NCBI RefSeq assembly: GCF_001941975.2
Contig: NZ_CP146991.1
Location: 1,660,524-1,724,523, forward strand
DNA length: 64,000 nt
Source: Sporomusa sphaeroides DSM 2875
Lineage (GTDB): Bacteria > Bacillota > Negativicutes > Sporomusales > Sporomusaceae
Reading direction: 5' to 3'
In this document: piece by piece, positions 61,467 to 64,000 of the stretch
Numbering within the stretch: position 1 is the stretch's first letter
How the letters are laid out: the number at the start of each line of letters is the position of its first letter
Translations under genes and position numbers: made by a program
Notes under the pieces: generated by a model
Seen by the model: the letters and a program-made list of their open reading frames with translations, nothing else
Told to the model about the DNA's origin: nothing
The model's database searches: none

Positions 61467-62745
61467 GACCCAAAAAGTCTTGGCTGCTTTCCTCGTGCTT
61501 ATTATCCTGTTTACAGGAGCGGTGCTTAGCCGTATATGGTTGTTTAAACCGCAATCAGCAGTGCAGTTGGTTAAACTTCCGGCAGGAGAATATAACATCG
61601 AAACCTGGGGTAAAAACTACCCGCTGTATTACGAAAGCTATCAGAAGAATTTAGAAACCGCACCTTCGCCGACAGGTTATGGTGGCGGCATTAATATTCA
61701 AAAATCAGAAAGACAGCCTGAATTATTTGTCAACTTCAAAGGCAATCCCTTCAGCAAAGATTATACCGAAGATCGCGGTCACCAGTATGCGATGCACGAT
61801 TTGCGGGAATCCAAGCGTATTGGTCCGGCAGCTAAAGGGGCATGCGTTACCTGTAAAACACCGTATCTGGAGCAATTTTATCAGGAAATGGGCTGGGGTT
61901 ATGCCAGTCGACCGCTTAATGAACTCATGGACCGGGCCAAAGATCATCCGATCAACTGTGCTAACTGTCATGATCCTGAGACTATGGGATTGCGGGTAAT
62001 TAATCCGGCCTTTATCGAAGCTATGCAACGGCGTGGCATAGATGTCAGCAAGGCCAGCCGTGAAGAGATGCGTTCTTATGTATGTGGTCAATGCCATTCT
62101 GAGTACTATTTTGAGCCAGGTACCTTCAAAGTAATATTTCCCTGGGATAAAGGCCTGACTCCTCAGGAAATGTATGAGTATTATTCCGGCAAACCGAACG
62201 GATTTGAATATGATTTTCTGCAAACCGATTCAAAAGTGCCTGTTTTAAAGGCGCAACATCCCGATTATGAAGAATGGCAAAATGGGGTTCATGGCAAATT
62301 TGGTGTGTCCTGTGCTGATTGCCATATGCCCTATATGCGAAAAAACGGACAGAAGTATAGTTCGCACTGGATGACAAGCCCGTTAAAGACGCTCAATGAA
62401 TCTTGTTCCCCCTGCCATACCCAGGGACAGGAACTTTTATTCAACCAGGTTAAGGCCTATCAGGATAATACCTGGCAGCTTCAGCATATGGCGGGAGAAA
62501 ATGTTGCCAGAGCCCATGAAGCCATTCAAAAAGCCAGTCAAATCCCGAATGTCAATCAGACTGAACTGGCCAATGCCCGTGAATTGCTGCGCCGGGCTCA
62601 ATGGTATTGGGATTACATGGCAGCCTCCAACAGTATGGGGTTCCATAATCCGGTTCAAGGACTTAACACGCTGGGGCAGTCCATTGATTTATCTCATCAG
62701 GCTGTTAATGCTGCCAATAAAGCAGCAGGAACCAACTCTCTATGA
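61459..62745 (+). CDS. nrfA: NrfA, pentaheme cytochrome c nitrite reductase
   Basis: I choose TTG 61459 with GGAGGG 8 bp upstream; an alternative GTG is at 61450. The 428-residue protein has a signal anchor, the catalytic lysine-ligated heme 'CVTCK' (C129-K133) and four CxxCH hemes ('CANCH', 'CGQCH', 'CADCH', 'CSPCH'), with the 'KAQHPDYEEW' motif near the active site. It reduces nitrite to ammonium with six electrons. It forms the NrfHA complex; heme comes from AhbCD and assembly help from TlpA/CcdA (inference). Confidence 0.97.
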   Translation: MNKTQKVLAAFLVLIILFTGAVLSRIWLFKPQSAVQLVKLPAGEYNIETWGKNYPLYYESYQKNLETAPSPTGYGGGINIQKSERQPELFVNFKGNPFSKDYTEDRGHQYAMHDLRESKRIGPAAKGACVTCKTPYLEQFYQEMGWGYASRPLNELMDRAKDHPINCANCHDPETMGLRVINPAFIEAMQRRGIDVSKASREEMRSYVCGQCHSEYYFEPGTFKVIFPWDKGLTPQEMYEYYSGKPNGFEYDFLQTDSKVPVLKAQHPDYEEWQNGVHGKFGVSCADCHMPYMRKNGQKYSSHWMTSPLKTLNESCSPCHTQGQELLFNQVKAYQDNTWQLQHMAGENVARAHEAIQKASQIPNVNQTELANARELLRRAQWYWDYMAASNSMGFHNPVQGLNTLGQSIDLSHQAVNAANKAAGTNSL

Positions 62746-62779
62746 GTAATTAACAAGTGAAAGCAGTTTGTAGTGCAGG

Positions 62780-62815
62780 CGGGTGGTGTATTGCCTATAC
62801 ATCACCCGCTTGTAA
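62780..62815 (+). terminator. Terminator after nrfA
   Basis: GCGGGTGGTGTA (62780-62791) pairs with TACATCACCCGC (62799-62810, one G-U), followed by TTGTAAATT. Confidence 0.75.
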
Positions 62816-62955
62816 ATTGCCTGTATAGCTGCGGCATAATAAGTTCTAATTGTAATTTATTATTTTTTGACAAGTGCGACAGGAAACTGGAAAAATAAGC
62901 AGAATATCAGAAGAAGGATTAATTTGTAAACAGTATTATTTTAAGGGGGGCGACT

Positions 62956-64000
62956 ATGGAAAAGCGGGATACCCTTTGGGGATTATTTCAAAAGAAAAAT
63001 ATCAGCAGGCGTGATTTCGTTAAAACATGCGTGGCTCTGACCAGTATTATGGGGCTGTCTACCGAACTAATACCCCGTGTCATTGAAGCGGCAGAGAAAA
63101 AACCGTTGCTGCCGGTCATTTGGCTGCATGGTCATGAGTGTACAGGTTGCGACGAGAGCTTTATTCGTTCCCAGTCACCGTTGGCTTCCGATCTGGTACT
63201 TAATATGATTGCTCTTGAATACATGGATGTATTGGCTGCCACTGCCGGCGAGCCACTGGAACATCACCTGGAAGAAACAATAAAAAAATATGCGGGTCAG
63301 TATGTTCTGGTTTTTGAAGGTGCTGTGCCTACTGCGGAAGCTGGCATATACTGTATGGTTGGCGGAAAACCCATGCTTGAGACATTGAAGCATGTCGCTA
63401 AAAATGCGGCAGCGATTATTGAAAATGGTTCCTGTGCCGCCTGGGGCGGAATTCAAGCCGCCAGACCCAATCCCACCAAGTCGGTGGCAGTAAGTGAAAT
63501 TGTTAGTGGCAAGCCGATTATCAAGGTGCCTGGCTGTCCGCCGATTCCGGAAGTGCTGACAGGTACCATTATGCATTATGTTCTTTTCGGCCAGTTACCA
63601 CCTGTTGATAATCAGGGACGGCCTAAACAATTTTTTGGCAATCGCATCCATGATACTTGTTATCGGCGTCCATTTTTTGATTCCGGTATGTTTGTGGAAA
63701 AATTTGACGATATTGCCAGCAAGGCCGGCTGGTGTCTGTACAAGGTGGGCTGCCGGGGGCCGGAAGCTTATAATTCCTGCGGCAATATACGCTGGTGGAA
63801 TGGTCTGAGTTATCCCATCCAGGCAGGTGCGCCCTGTGTTGCCTGTGCCGCCAATAACTTCTGGGATAATGATCCTTTCTATGAACGGCTGCCTAACATC
63901 CCTGTGCCTAATACTATTGTCAATGCAGACAAAGTTGGCGCTATCTTGGCCGGCGTGACTGCCGCCGGTGTAGCGACTCATGGTATTGCATCTTATGTTC
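62956..64000 (+). CDS. [NiFe]-hydrogenase small subunit, Tat-exported (3' truncated by window edge)
   Basis: The start ATG 62956 follows AAGGGGGG. The 348 visible residues begin with a twin-arginine signal ('SRRDFVKTCVALTSIMG'), then cluster motifs: proximal 'GHECTGCDESF', 'NGSCAAWGG', 'VPGCPPIPEV'; distal 'IHDTCYRR' and 'GWCLYKVGCRGPEAYNSCGN'; and 'APCVACAANNFW'. This is the small subunit of a periplasmic-type uptake hydrogenase (HyaA/HybO group). The large subunit should follow beyond the window. A terminator separates it from nrfA, so H2-driven nitrite reduction is only suggested by proximity. Confidence 0.94.
   Translation, partial: MEKRDTLWGLFQKKNISRRDFVKTCVALTSIMGLSTELIPRVIEAAEKKPLLPVIWLHGHECTGCDESFIRSQSPLASDLVLNMIALEYMDVLAATAGEPLEHHLEETIKKYAGQYVLVFEGAVPTAEAGIYCMVGGKPMLETLKHVAKNAAAIIENGSCAAWGGIQAARPNPTKSVAVSEIVSGKPIIKVPGCPPIPEVLTGTIMHYVLFGQLPPVDNQGRPKQFFGNRIHDTCYRRPFFDSGMFVEKFDDIASKAGWCLYKVGCRGPEAYNSCGNIRWWNGLSYPIQAGAPCVACAANNFWDNDPFYERLPNIPVPNTIVNADKVGAILAGVTAAGVATHGIASYV

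Noticed and set aside
1-64000. CRISPR arrays, prophage or rRNA genes
   Set aside because: No regularly spaced direct repeats, phage structural genes or rRNA sequence were seen on reading the window; a dedicated search could not be run.

Overview
The window looks like chromosomal DNA of an anaerobic, endospore-forming Firmicute, most likely a member of the Negativicutes near Sporomusa/Pelosinus. This placement is an inference from gene content. The supporting evidence is: (i) the Bacillus-type order minD, spoIVFA, spoIVFB, rplU, prp, rpmA, spo0B, obgE, here with minE, rodA, two radical-SAM-associated genes and rng inserted; (ii) an L27 with the Firmicute N-terminal extension next to its processing protease Prp; (iii) SpoIVFA/SpoIVFB, Spo0B-like and Spo0E-like sporulation proteins; (iv) anaerobic metabolism genes: a group-4 membrane [NiFe] hydrogenase, an Fe-S L-serine dehydratase, nitrite reductase NrfHA, the siroheme-dependent heme enzymes AhbC/AhbD and a Tat-exported hydrogenase small subunit.

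Layout. 0-12.8 kb: cell-division and sporulation housekeeping cluster (minDE, rodA, SpoIVFA/FB-like pair, TIGR03960/TIGR03936 pair, rng, rplU-prp-rpmA, short Spo0B, obgE, yhbY, proB). 12.8-14.3 kb: an IS110-family element separating proB from proA. 14.4-20.3 kb: proA, nadD, an RRM protein, yqeK, an LCP protein, rsfS and a CvfB-like protein. 20.3-23.7 kb: two small hydrophilic proteins, a Spo0E-like protein, a CorC/HlyC-type CBS protein, a DedA-like protein and tRNA-Ala(GGC). 23.8-28.3 kb: amidohydrolase, MoxR ATPase, CoxE-type VWA protein and a YdjM-like membrane protein. 28.5-33.3 kb: a two-component pair (CdaR-sensor histidine kinase and NarL-type regulator) flanking a glycolate/lactate oxidase pair glcDF. 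33.4-42.7 kb: hyfBCEFG-H/I, sdaAB, sdaAA, ridA. 42.8-50.5 kb: lgt, tlpA, ccdA, a phosphoesterase, a SWIM-SNF2 helicase and a class V aminotransferase. 50.6-54.9 kb: a hypothetical gene and a heterodimeric ABC exporter. 55.2-58.4 kb: T-box-controlled leuS and trxA. 58.7-64 kb: ahbC, ahbD, nrfH, nrfA and the start of a periplasmic-facing [NiFe] hydrogenase.

How the genes may work together (inference). AhbC/AhbD would supply heme for the nine c-type hemes of NrfH/NrfA, and TlpA/CcdA would supply reductant for cytochrome c maturation. The Hyf-type hydrogenase genes run directly into serine dehydratase and RidA genes, linking serine deamination to pyruvate with H2/ferredoxin metabolism. The CdaR-kinase/NarL pair probably senses a small hydroxy- or di-acid and controls glcDF.

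Most unusual material: two compact structured elements with long imperfect terminal inverted repeats (one inside the rplU leader, one ending in an ABC-transporter stop codon); two copies of an IS200/IS605-end-like hairpin repeat; a bridge-RNA-like fold upstream of the IS110 transposase; a group-4 hydrogenase large subunit with altered second-sphere residues, no C-terminal maturation tail and a fused ferredoxin/small subunit partner; and minimal or altered phosphorelay proteins (71-aa Spo0B-like, Spo0E-like lacking the motif aspartate).
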